Part shown: positions 1 through 6,312 of the stretch, piece after piece
Layout of the letters: each line of letters begins with the position of its first letter
How positions within the stretch are numbered: position 1 is the stretch's first letter
Source: Arcobacter sp.
Lineage (GTDB): Bacteria > Campylobacterota > Campylobacteria > Campylobacterales > Arcobacteraceae
Direction of reading: 5' to 3'
DNA length: 18,046 nucleotides
NCBI GenBank assembly: GCA_030635995.1
Contig: DAOVXU010000014.1
Coordinates: 1 to 18,046, forward strand
Translations under genes and position numbers: made by a program
Notes under the pieces: generated by a model
What the model saw: only the letters and a program-made list of their open reading frames with translations
Databases searched by the model: none
What the model was told of the DNA's origin: nothing

Positions 1-1020
1 AATTGTATCATTGATAACTCCAAATTCTACAGTATGTATTTTAAATTGTCTAAAAAATTTTGCAGCACTTGTACCACCAGCTGTACTGTATTTTGTATCA
101 ATATTTAAAATATCTTTTATAGACTTTGAAATTTGTTTTACAACTTTACTATTTTGATTTGTCATAAATGGATATGATCCTTGAGTTAATTTTAAAGTAT
201 AATCTAACTCTTTAAAATTATTATTAATTAATTCCTTTATCTCTTTTTGTGTAGTTTTTGTAGAATTTCGTACATTAAACATCAAATTTAATTTATTTGG
301 AGTTACATTAGTTACTTGCATCCCTGCTCTTATATCAGTAACAATTAATTGACTTGGAGAAAAATAGTTATCACCATTATCTAAATTTTTACCTGCAATA
401 TTAGGTAAAATAGTTGCTATTTGATGCACAGGATTTATTGTTTTTTCTGGATAGGCTGCATGACCTTGCTTACCTTTAATTTCAATATATCCATTTATAC
501 TACCTCTTCTTCCTACTTTTATAGCATCACCAAAAATATCTTCACAAGTTGGCTCTGCTACAATTGCTGATGTTGGCAAAAAATTTATCTCTTTTAGATG
601 CTCAAGTACTTTTATAGTTCCATATGTAGCTTCACCCTCCTCATCACTTGTAAGTAAAATAGATAAAGTTCCATTAAAAACTGTTGTATGTTTACAAGCA
701 TATAAAAAAGCAGCAACTCCACTTTTCATATCTTGAGAACCACGAGCAATTATAACACCATCAATAATATCAGCTTGAAATGGGTCTACACTCCAACCTT
801 CACCAGCAGGAACAACATCTATATGTCCTGCAAAACATAAATGCTCTGAATTTTCAGTAAATTTTTTATAATAAAATCTATTCTTTGTATCTTCAATATC
901 AAGTTCTATACAGTTCCAACTATCTCCTAAATATTTAGTAATAAATTCAAATGAACCTGCATCACTAGGTGTGATAGATTTATATTGTAATAGTTTTTGA
1001 AATAATGTAATAATATCCAT
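1..1020 (-). CDS. dapE: Succinyl-diaminopimelate desuccinylase, 3' end cut by window
   Basis: This enzyme hydrolyses N-succinyl-L,L-diaminopimelate to L,L-diaminopimelate and succinate in the lysine and peptidoglycan-precursor pathway of the cytoplasm. I translated 340 codons from ATG at 1020 with no stop before base 1, so roughly 25-35 C-terminal residues, including the last metal-binding His, lie outside the window. Visible M20-family signatures are FAGHIDVVP (metal His and Asp), RGSQDMKSG (bridging Asp), TSDEEGEA (catalytic and metal Glu pair), VAEPT, GRRGS and STAGGTSAAKF. The usual RGAxDMKG appears here as RGSQDMKSG, a mild variant that keeps the key Asp. An AGGGA ribosome site lies at 1026-1030 and a TATAAT -10 box at 1045-1050. 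The gene diverges from the plus-strand gene at 1106. Family assignment is confident. Separation from ArgE-type M20 enzymes rests on the overall motif pattern. Confidence 0.93.
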   Translation of the reverse strand, partial: MDIITLFQKLLQYKSITPSDAGSFEFITKYLGDSWNCIELDIEDTKNRFYYKKFTENSEHLCFAGHIDVVPAGEGWSVDPFQADIIDGVIIARGSQDMKSGVAAFLYACKHTTVFNGTLSILLTSDEEGEATYGTIKVLEHLKEINFLPTSAIVAEPTCEDIFGDAIKVGRRGSINGYIEIKGKQGHAAYPEKTINPVHQIATILPNIAGKNLDNGDNYFSPSQLIVTDIRAGMQVTNVTPNKLNLMFNVRNSTKTTQKEIKELINNNFKELDYTLKLTQGSYPFMTNQNSKVVKQISKSIKDILNIDTKYSTAGGTSAAKFFRQFKIHTVEFGVINDTI

Positions 1021-1044
1021 AATTTTCCCTTTTTTAGTTGTGTG

Positions 1045-1050
1045 ATTATA
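1045..1050 (-). promoter_or_regulatory. -10 box for dapE
   Basis: On the minus strand the sequence reads GGTATAATCACAC, a perfect TATAAT about 25 bases upstream of the dapE start. It predicts a short leader that holds the AGGGA ribosome site. Campylobacterota sigma-70 promoters typically lack a clear -35, and none is seen. Confidence 0.55.
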
Positions 1051-1072
1051 CCATTTTTTAGTATTATTTTGA

Positions 1073-1078
1073 TAAAAT
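1073..1078 (+). promoter_or_regulatory. -10 box for the 1106 operon
   Basis: The motif GATAAAATAA lies 28 bases upstream of the ATG at 1106. An AAGGAA ribosome site follows at 1095-1100. Together with the dapE -10 at 1045-1050 this forms a compact divergent promoter pair. Confidence 0.45.
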
Positions 1079-1105
1079 AATTTAAATTTAAATCAAGGAA
1101 TAATA

Positions 1106-1444
1106 ATGCACTTAGAAATATCTGCAGAGATGGTTTTATCTCAATTAAAATATACAGTAAATGATTCATCATTAAAGCAAGTAACACTGGCAATGGAAAA
1201 TACAAAAGGTTTTGATAAATTTGCAAAACATCTAATAAGCTTAAATGACAATTTAAAACATATGAATGCTTATATTGCATTATCTAACCATACTGAATTA
1301 TTTAAAATTAAATCAGAAAATACTACAAATACAGCACTATTAGAGGAATTTCATGCGACAGTAAAAAAATGGAGTGATAAATATCATGTAAGTTTAGAAA
1401 CTATTCCAAATAAAGAAGTGTATTACATCCTTGGTGTAAGATAA
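1106..1444 (+). CDS. Conserved-looking small protein of unknown function
   Basis: A 112-residue soluble, probably helix-rich protein with no cysteine, no signal peptide and no membrane segment. I do not recognise a domain. The middle (about residues 25-75) looks amphipathic, and the C-terminal third ends in a short strand-like segment (EVYYILGVR). It has a good ribosome site (AAGGAA, 5 bases before ATG) and its own -10 box. It is followed after 16 bases by the enoyl-reductase-like gene, so it is probably the first gene of an operon with that gene and pgsA. The good ribosome site and operon position argue that it is real. The minus-strand frame over the same bases has no such support. Confidence 0.75.
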   Translation: MHLEISAEMVLSQLKYTVNDSSLKQVTLAMENTKGFDKFAKHLISLNDNLKHMNAYIALSNHTELFKIKSENTTNTALLEEFHATVKKWSDKYHVSLETIPNKEVYYILGVR

Positions 1445-1460
1445 AAATAAAGGATTTTAA

Positions 1461-2273
1461 ATGAGTAATAAAACAAGCAAATGCGGTTTTGCAGAGCAAA
1501 ATGTTTCCTCGAAAACATTAGTAATAACAGGAGCAACAAAAGGTATAGGTAAAGCTTGTGCTTATAGATTTGCTAAAGAGGGTATAAATATTGCCTTTAC
1601 ATATAATTCAAATGAAGAAAGTGCAAAAGAGATAGCATCTGATTTAGAAGCTAAATTTGGTATAAAAGCTAGATATTATCCATATAATATTTTAGAACCA
1701 GAATCAGCAAAAGAGTTATTTTTAGAAATTGATAAAGATTTTGATAGAGTTGATTATTTTATATCAAATGCTATGATTTATGGAAGAGCTGTTATTGGTG
1801 GATATAATAAATTTATGAAATTAAAACCAAGAGGTTTAAACAATATCTACACAGCAACTGTTAATGCTTTTGTAACTGGTGGACAACAAGCTGCAAAAAG
1901 AATGAAAGCTGTTGGTGGTGGAGCGATAGTAAGTTTAAGTTCTACAGGTAATTTAGTTTATATCGAAAATTATGCAGGTCATGGTACAAATAAAGCAGCA
2001 ATTGAAGCTATGGTAAGATACGCAGCAACTGAACTAGGTGTAGATGGTATTCGAGTAAATGCAGTTTCTGGTGGTCCAATTGATACTGATGCACTAAAAG
2101 CATTTACAAACTATGAAGAGGTAGCTGCAAAAACAGCTGAACTATCTCCACTTGGAAGAATGGGACAACCTGAAGATTTAGCAGGTGCATGTTACTTTTT
2201 ATGTAGTGAAGAGTCATCTTGGATTACAGGAAGTACACTTATCGTTGATGGTGGAACTACTTTTAAAAAATAA
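1461..2273 (+). CDS. Short-chain dehydrogenase, FabL-like enoyl-ACP reductase
   Basis: A 270-residue SDR protein. It shows the cofactor glycine motif TGATKGIG (residues 23-30), an NAG-like SNA (102-104), catalytic-region serines at 160-161, and the pair Tyr171/Lys178 in ENYAGHGTNK. The Tyr-to-Lys spacing is Y-x6-K, which marks enoyl-ACP reductases (FabI/FabL), not the Y-x3-K of FabG-type ketoreductases. The stretch from the active site through VNAVSGGPIDTDALKAF resembles Bacillus FabL as I remember it. The predicted role is the last reduction of fatty acid elongation, in the cytoplasm. It has an AAGGA ribosome site at 1450-1454. Its stop overlaps the pgsA start (TAATG), so a lipid-synthesis enzyme is translationally coupled to a phospholipid enzyme. 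An N-terminal extension of about 17 residues precedes the Rossmann fold. A broader SDR oxidoreductase role remains possible. Confidence 0.88.
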   Translation: MSNKTSKCGFAEQNVSSKTLVITGATKGIGKACAYRFAKEGINIAFTYNSNEESAKEIASDLEAKFGIKARYYPYNILEPESAKELFLEIDKDFDRVDYFISNAMIYGRAVIGGYNKFMKLKPRGLNNIYTATVNAFVTGGQQAAKRMKAVGGGAIVSLSSTGNLVYIENYAGHGTNKAAIEAMVRYAATELGVDGIRVNAVSGGPIDTDALKAFTNYEEVAAKTAELSPLGRMGQPEDLAGACYFLCSEESSWITGSTLIVDGGTTFKK

Positions 2274-2827
2274 TGTCAAATTCAGCAGATAAAAATTTAA
2301 ATTTACCAAATATATTAGCTAGTTTTAGAATATTACTAGCTCCATTGATGCTATGGTTTATGATAGACCAATCAAATCCAATATTTGATGGATGGCATAC
2401 TAGCTGGTTTGATTATTTTGCTGGACTTATTTTTGTTATAGCATCTGTTACAGATTTTTTTGATGGTTTTGTTGCAAGACAATGGGATCAGATGACTAAA
2501 CTTGGAGCTATACTTGATCCACTTGCAGATAAGATGTTGGGATTAGCTGGTTTTCTTGGACTTTTAGCAATGGATAGAATAAGTGCATTTGCCGTATTTT
2601 TAATACTATCAAGAGAACTGTTTATAACAGGTCTTAGAGTTGTAGCTGTAAGTGAAGGGAAAGATGTAGCTTCAACTATGGCTGGAAAAGTAAAAACAGT
2701 AGTTCAAATGATTGCTATAGGATTTTTACTTATGAATTGGCCTTTTGCAACTGAAATATTATGGTTTGCTGTTGCACTTACACTCTATAGTGGATATGAA
2801 TATGTAAGGGATTATTTAAGAGATTAA
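2273..2827 (+). CDS. pgsA: CDP-diacylglycerol-glycerol-3-phosphate 3-phosphatidyltransferase
   Basis: An integral membrane enzyme that makes phosphatidylglycerol phosphate from CDP-diacylglycerol and glycerol-3-phosphate, the committed step to phosphatidylglycerol. The 184-residue length is normal. The complete CDP-alcohol phosphotransferase motif D-x2-DG-x2-AR-x8-G-x3-D-x3-D is present: Asp61, Asp64-Gly65, Ala68-Arg69, Gly78, Asp82, Asp86. N-terminal LPNILASFRILLAP is the usual PgsA opening, and several hydrophobic helices follow. The ATG shares its A with the previous stop codon (TAATG). The gene ends inside a palindrome shared with convergent queA. PgsA is preferred over phosphatidylserine synthase (PssA) because of the LPNxLxxxRI start and the short length. 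Confidence 0.93.
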   Translation: MSNSADKNLNLPNILASFRILLAPLMLWFMIDQSNPIFDGWHTSWFDYFAGLIFVIASVTDFFDGFVARQWDQMTKLGAILDPLADKMLGLAGFLGLLAMDRISAFAVFLILSRELFITGLRVVAVSEGKDVASTMAGKVKTVVQMIAIGFLLMNWPFATEILWFAVALTLYSGYEYVRDYLRD

Positions 2828-2842
2828 TTTTAATCTCTTAAA
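2815..2842. terminator. Bidirectional hairpin holding pgsA and queA stops
   Basis: TTTAAGAGATTAA (2815-2827) and TTAATCTCTTAAA (2830-2842) are perfect 13-base inverted copies separated by two bases. In RNA the tip would open to a loop of four or more. The pgsA TAA (2825-2827) and the queA stop (complement of 2838-2840) both lie inside the stem. Its position between convergent genes suggests a shared terminator. No strong T-run follows on either side, so efficiency is uncertain. Confidence 0.65.
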
Positions 2843-3881
2843 CTATCAACATCCCATCCCCATAAGAGAAGAATTTATAATTATCTTTAATAGCTTCTTC
2901 ATATACTCTTAAAGTTTCTTCAAGTCCTATAAATGATGCTACAAGCATAATTAATGTTGATTTTGGCAAATGAAAATTTGTTAATAAATATTTTACTTTT
3001 TTAGGTTTATTTGTAGGGTTTAAAAATAAATTTGCTTCACCAGAAGATTTTTTTGTATCATTATAATATTCAATTGTTCTAGTTACGGTTGTACCAACTG
3101 CTAAAATATTCTCTTCATCATCTAAAATATCTTTTGAATTTTCTGGTATATCATAATATTCACTATGCATAGGATGAGAAAGTATATCTTCACACTCTAC
3201 AGGCTTAAAAGTCCCTGCTCCCACATGAAGTGTTAAATAATAAGTATTAAATTTCTCCTTTAACTCTTTTAATAATTCAGGTGTAAAGTGCAAAGATGCG
3301 GTAGGAGCTGCAACTGCTCCATAATTTTTAGCAAATAAAGTTTGATAATTTATATCATCACTTTTTTCATCTTCCCTTTCTAAATAATGAGGAAGAGGAA
3401 TGTGTCCAATATTATTTAAAAGTTCTACAAGTTCTAAAAAGTTTAATTGTTTATCATCTTTTATAAACTTAACAACTCTCATACCATCATCATAAAGTTT
3501 AATTACTTCAGCTTTTAAATTATTATCAAAGTAAAGCTCGGGACCGATATGAACTTTCCCCCTAATATATACCATAAAAGTATCATCTAAATATGGCTTA
3601 TTAAAAAGTAGTTCAACTTTTCCACCTGTATCTTTTTTACCAAATATTCTAGCTTTTATAACTTTCGTATCATTAAAAAATATATTTACATTTGAGGGTA
3701 TATAATCTAAAAGATTATTAAAAGTTGTATGAATAATCTCTTTTGTAGTTCGATTATAAACTAATAATTTTGCGTTCGATGCGGGAGAGATAGGATAAGT
3801 AGCTATTAATCTTTTAGGTAAATCATAATCATAGCTACTCGTTTTTAAAGGATCTAAATCTATTCTAGTCATCCTCTTCAT
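2838..3881 (-). CDS. queA: S-adenosylmethionine:tRNA ribosyltransferase-isomerase
   Basis: QueA transfers and isomerises the ribose of SAM onto preQ1-modified tRNA to form epoxyqueuosine at the wobble position of GUN anticodons. Diagnostic stretches are the N-terminal KTSSYDYDLPKRLIATYP, the middle YGAVAAPTASLHFTPELL and HVGAGTFKPV. An upstream in-frame ATG at 3941 would add a lysine-rich tail unlike the family and lie deep in tatC. I chose ATG at 3881 (347 residues), which has a GAAGAAG site about six bases upstream. ATG at 3872 (344 residues) is equally plausible by length but has no properly spaced ribosome site. The gene overlaps the end of tatC by 17 bases, so it is the third gene of a coupled tatB-tatC-queA run. 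Confidence 0.93.
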   Translation of the reverse strand: MKRMTRIDLDPLKTSSYDYDLPKRLIATYPISPASNAKLLVYNRTTKEIIHTTFNNLLDYIPSNVNIFFNDTKVIKARIFGKKDTGGKVELLFNKPYLDDTFMVYIRGKVHIGPELYFDNNLKAEVIKLYDDGMRVVKFIKDDKQLNFLELVELLNNIGHIPLPHYLEREDEKSDDINYQTLFAKNYGAVAAPTASLHFTPELLKELKEKFNTYYLTLHVGAGTFKPVECEDILSHPMHSEYYDIPENSKDILDDEENILAVGTTVTRTIEYYNDTKKSSGEANLFLNPTNKPKKVKYLLTNFHLPKSTLIMLVASFIGLEETLRVYEEAIKDNYKFFSYGDGMLIV

Positions 3882-4605
3882 CAGCATCTTCTTCTTTTTG
3901 ATATGGATTAAATACTTTTGCAATATATATAGATACACCATATAATATTATCAGAGGTCCAGCCATTAAAAATTGAGTTATAACATCTGGAGGAGTAAGA
4001 AGTGCAGACATAACAAAAATCAACACAATTGCATATTTAAAAAAGTCCTTCATCATCTGGTCATTTAAAACACCAATAATTGCAAAGAAAAATGTAATTA
4101 CAGGAAGCTCAAATGCTACCCCAAATCTAAATACAAGCTTAGTAAAAAAACTTACATACTTACCAATACTAGGCATAACAGCAACAACTTGAGAACCAAA
4201 AGTCACAAGAAATTCAAATCCAAAAGGTACAACAATATAATATGCAAAAGAGCCACCAATTAGAAACATAAATGTAGCAGAAAATACAAAAGGTAATACT
4301 ATTTTTTTCTCATTAGCATAAAGTCCAGGCGACATAAATAACCACATTTGCCAAAATATTACAGGCAATGAAACTAGAAATGCACTAAAAAAAGAAACTT
4401 TAAGAGCAGTAAAAAATGTCTCTTGTACTTCAATAGCAACCATCTGAGAACCCTCTGGAAGTACAGCTTCAATTGGTACCATCATCCAATTTAATATCGG
4501 TTCATATACAGCAAAACATGCAAAAAAAGCTACAATTAAAAATGCAGAAGAGATCATTAATCTCTTTCTTAAATCAGCAATATGTGGTTTTAAATTTTCA
4601 AACAT
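3865..4605 (-). CDS. tatC: Sec-independent protein translocase subunit TatC
   Basis: The six-helix core of the twin-arginine translocase, which binds RR signal peptides and exports folded, cofactor-containing proteins across the inner membrane. It is 246 residues long. Hallmarks are HIADLRKRL near the N-terminus (signal-peptide contact region), the QETFFTALKVSFF segment with its conserved Glu, WQMWLFMSPGLYANEKK, the internal acidic FGVAFELPV and the periplasmic TPPDVITQ. The C-terminal tail is strongly acidic (EEDADEEDD). The start ATG overlaps the tatB stop by one base and the 3' end overlaps queA. TatA is not in this window and must lie elsewhere. Confidence 0.96.
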   Translation of the reverse strand: MFENLKPHIADLRKRLMISSAFLIVAFFACFAVYEPILNWMMVPIEAVLPEGSQMVAIEVQETFFTALKVSFFSAFLVSLPVIFWQMWLFMSPGLYANEKKIVLPFVFSATFMFLIGGSFAYYIVVPFGFEFLVTFGSQVVAVMPSIGKYVSFFTKLVFRFGVAFELPVITFFFAIIGVLNDQMMKDFFKYAIVLIFVMSALLTPPDVITQFLMAGPLIILYGVSIYIAKVFNPYQKEEDADEEDD

Positions 4606-4910
4606 TAAACTTCATCTACCTTTTTCTTTTTTTTCTTTTTTGGTTTATCATCATCGTGTAATATATCATCTAAATCTAAAGATCCTAACCTATCAATATT
4701 TACAGATGCTTTAATCTTATCTGCTTCATCTTTTAAACCTGAAATATTTAATTCATTATCCAAAGTAGACTTAGCATCATCTATCCCACCTTTTATCTTC
4801 TTGAAAAATTTAGCTATATCCACAGCTGCTGTTGGTAATTTTTCAGGACCTAGTGCAATAACTGCAACAATCAATACTAAAAAAATTTCCATAAAACCCA
4901 TTCCAAACAT
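4605..4910 (-). CDS. tatB: Sec-independent protein translocase subunit TatB
   Basis: A 101-residue single-span protein with the FGMGFMEIFLVLIVAVIALGP-type N-terminal helix, a GP hinge followed by EKLP, an amphipathic helix and a charged tail. The Glu in the membrane segment (MGFMEIF) is the feature that separates TatB from TatA. It forms the substrate-receptor complex with TatC, whose gene it overlaps by one base. The tail ends in a run of seven lysines encoded by long A tracts, then VDEV. An AAGG ribosome site sits about seven bases before ATG, with a putative -10 at 4942-4947. Confidence 0.93.
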   Translation of the reverse strand: MFGMGFMEIFLVLIVAVIALGPEKLPTAAVDIAKFFKKIKGGIDDAKSTLDNELNISGLKDEADKIKASVNIDRLGSLDLDDILHDDDKPKKKKKKKVDEV

Positions 4911-4941
4911 ATAAAGTACCTTTTTATTCTAATAGTCGCAA

Positions 4942-4947
4942 ATTTTA
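4942..4947 (-). promoter_or_regulatory. -10 box for tatB-tatC-queA
   Basis: The minus strand reads AGGTAAAATTTG, a TAAAAT box about 32 bases upstream of the tatB ATG. It lies back to back with the plus-strand -10 at 4960-4965. Confidence 0.4.
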
Positions 4948-4959
4948 CCTAATTTTTGC

Positions 4960-4965
4960 TAAAAT
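4960..4965 (+). promoter_or_regulatory. -10 box for the TerB/J-domain operon
   Basis: TTTTTGCTAAAATTC matches the Campylobacterota-style extended T-rich/GC-TAAAAT promoter. An AAGGA ribosome site at 4986-4990 follows, six bases before the ATG at 4997. Confidence 0.5.
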
Positions 4966-4996
4966 TCTTATCAAATAAATTACACAAGGATAACAA

Positions 4997-5752
4997 ATGG
5001 AAATAATGATATTTATAGCAGTTGTTGCAATATTTTATATGCTAAACAAAGACTACAATCCAAATGATTATCACAATATTAAAGTAAATACAAAACAGCA
5101 ACTTCAAGGTAAATTAGAAGATCATGAAGCTGGACTTTTAATAGCAATGATGGCAAAAGTTGCAAAAGCTGATGGGCATATTTGTGAACTAGAAGCTGAA
5201 CTTCTAAGTCACACTTTTACAGATATATCTTTAGTATTTAAAAATAATGAAGCAATAAGAGAAGAGTTAAAAAAGATATATTCAAGAGAAAAAGAATCTT
5301 TTGATAATACAATTGATATATCAAATAAATATTTTAAATTAACCAAAAGAGATTATTCAAAAAGATTAAAAGTGATGGAGTACCTTTTAAATCTTGCTTT
5401 TATTGATGGGGACTTTAGTAAAACAGAACGGATGATAATAGAAGATATAGCAAATGCTTTAGAGATAAAAAATAATGATTTGAATAATATTATTAAGAAT
5501 TTTGAAGCTTATTATTCACAAAAAGCTTCATCAAATCAAATGAACTTAGATAACGCTTATTCTATATTAGGTGTTAATTCTAATGCAACAGATGGTGAGA
5601 TTAAAAAAGCTTATAGAGCTTTAGTTAAAAAATATCATCCAGATATTATTACAGGTCAAGGGGCAGAACAATCAATTATTGATGATGCTACTACTAAACT
5701 TCAAGAGATCAATGAAGCATATGAAATTATTAAAAAGAGTAGAAAAAAATAA
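4997..5752 (+). CDS. Membrane-anchored TerB / J-domain co-chaperone (DjlA-like)
   Basis: A 251-residue protein with three parts. Residues 3-16 form a membrane anchor. Residues about 40-170 are a TerB-like helical domain with two acidic repeats (AKADGHICELE at 56-66 and AFIDGDFSKTE at 134-144). Residues about 184-248 form a C-terminal J domain with the HPD tripeptide (214-216) needed to stimulate the DnaK ATPase. This order is that of DjlA, a DnaK co-chaperone at the inner membrane, although the anchor here is shorter than in E. coli. It overlaps the next gene by one base (TAATG). Family-level function is confident; the client is unknown. Confidence 0.88.
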   Translation: MEIMIFIAVVAIFYMLNKDYNPNDYHNIKVNTKQQLQGKLEDHEAGLLIAMMAKVAKADGHICELEAELLSHTFTDISLVFKNNEAIREELKKIYSREKESFDNTIDISNKYFKLTKRDYSKRLKVMEYLLNLAFIDGDFSKTERMIIEDIANALEIKNNDLNNIIKNFEAYYSQKASSNQMNLDNAYSILGVNSNATDGEIKKAYRALVKKYHPDIITGQGAEQSIIDDATTKLQEINEAYEIIKKSRKK

Positions 5753-5973
5753 TGGCAAATTTTCACTATACGCATAAAGTATGCGAGTGTAAAAATGTCA
5801 CTTTAGGTGAAATAATACATGCCATAAAAGAAAAAAATGCTTCAATAATTGAAGATATAAAAAATATAACAGATGCAGGAACTGCTTGTGGATGTTGTAT
5901 AAGTAAAAATAAAGATTTTGGTGATCCTAAAATGGAATTATACATAGAAGATATTTTAAAAAAGTTTGCATAG
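5752..5973 (+). CDS. Bfd-like [2Fe-2S]-binding protein
   Basis: A 73-residue protein with the cysteine layout of the Bfd / NirB-NifU central [2Fe-2S] domain: C11-x-C13 in HKVCECKNVT and C46-x-x-C49 in GTACGCCIS. The helices between match Bfd (VTLGEIIHAIKE). Cys48 makes the second motif CGCC. In Bfd the domain passes electrons to bacterioferritin for iron release. In other proteins it is a module of nitrite reductase or NifU. No bacterioferritin is adjacent, so the partner is unknown. The start overlaps the previous stop (TAATG), so it is translationally coupled to the J-domain gene. Confidence 0.82.
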   Translation: MANFHYTHKVCECKNVTLGEIIHAIKEKNASIIEDIKNITDAGTACGCCISKNKDFGDPKMELYIEDILKKFA

Positions 5974-6186
5974 ATGGAAAATATAAATAAAAAAGATTTA
6001 ATAGAAGAGATTAAAAAGCTTATTGATAAGGATTCTAACAATATAGAGATAAATATAAAGTATATTGATTATTTTGAATTAGAGGAATTGATTGAGATAA
6101 GAGATTCTTTAATTTATAAAATAGAAAATAGAAAAGAAGAAACATCTACTTATCTTGATGATATTTTCACTAAATGCTCTAGTTAA
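5974..6186 (+). CDS. Small acidic helical protein, function unknown
   Basis: Seventy residues, highly charged (many Glu, Lys, Ile), predicted helical, with one Cys near the C-terminus and no membrane segment. The ATG follows the stop of the [2Fe-2S] gene with no gap, which suggests translational coupling and co-function with it. I do not recognise a family. The frame is kept open through a charged amphipathic pattern that is typical of real short proteins in this genome type, but the evidence is modest. Confidence 0.68.
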   Translation: MENINKKDLIEEIKKLIDKDSNNIEINIKYIDYFELEELIEIRDSLIYKIENRKEETSTYLDDIFTKCSS

Positions 6187-6194
6187 ACTAGGAG
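6177..6194 (+). terminator. Possible terminator after the 5974 gene
   Basis: CTCTAGTT and AACTAGGAG form an imperfect hairpin with one bulged G around the stop codon TAA (6184-6186). TTAAATTTT follows. The loop is very small as drawn, so the tip would open. Support is moderate. Confidence 0.35.
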
Positions 6195-6266
6195 TTAAAT
6201 TTTATAAGTAAAAAGATTAAAGTATAACACCAATTCACTCATAAGTGGAATGATAATATAATATTG

Positions 6267-6272
6267 TATAAT
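6267..6272 (+). promoter_or_regulatory. -10 box upstream of the 6313 gene
   Basis: TATTGTATAATAAAT contains a perfect TATAAT 40 bases before the ATG at 6313, in the largest gap of this block. A weak AGGAA ribosome site lies just before the start. Confidence 0.4.
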
Positions 6273-6312
6273 AAATATAAGTATCACAAAAGAATTAAAT
6301 GTAGGAATAATA

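Noticed and set aside
927..1280. 117-codon minus-strand frame across the dapE start.
   Set aside because: It overlaps both dapE and the 1106 gene, is rich in Leu/Ile/Tyr with no domain, and has no promoter or ribosome site of its own. It is a shadow frame.
3882..3941. Upstream ATG start for queA at 3941.
   Set aside because: It would add 20 mostly basic residues unlike QueA proteins and lie 77 bases inside tatC. Internal ATGs at 3881 or 3872 match the family start.
4615..4650. A AAA AAG slippery run near the end of tatB, as a programmed -1 frameshift.
   Set aside because: The heptamer is in the right frame, but a shift would only swap a few terminal residues before a TGA, and no stimulatory structure was evident. 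It is a simple lysine run.
6233..6251. Imperfect hairpin ATTCACT/AGTGGAAT in the gap before 6313, as a terminator or operator.
   Set aside because: Seven pairs with a bulge and no T-run. This is within chance for such AT-rich DNA.
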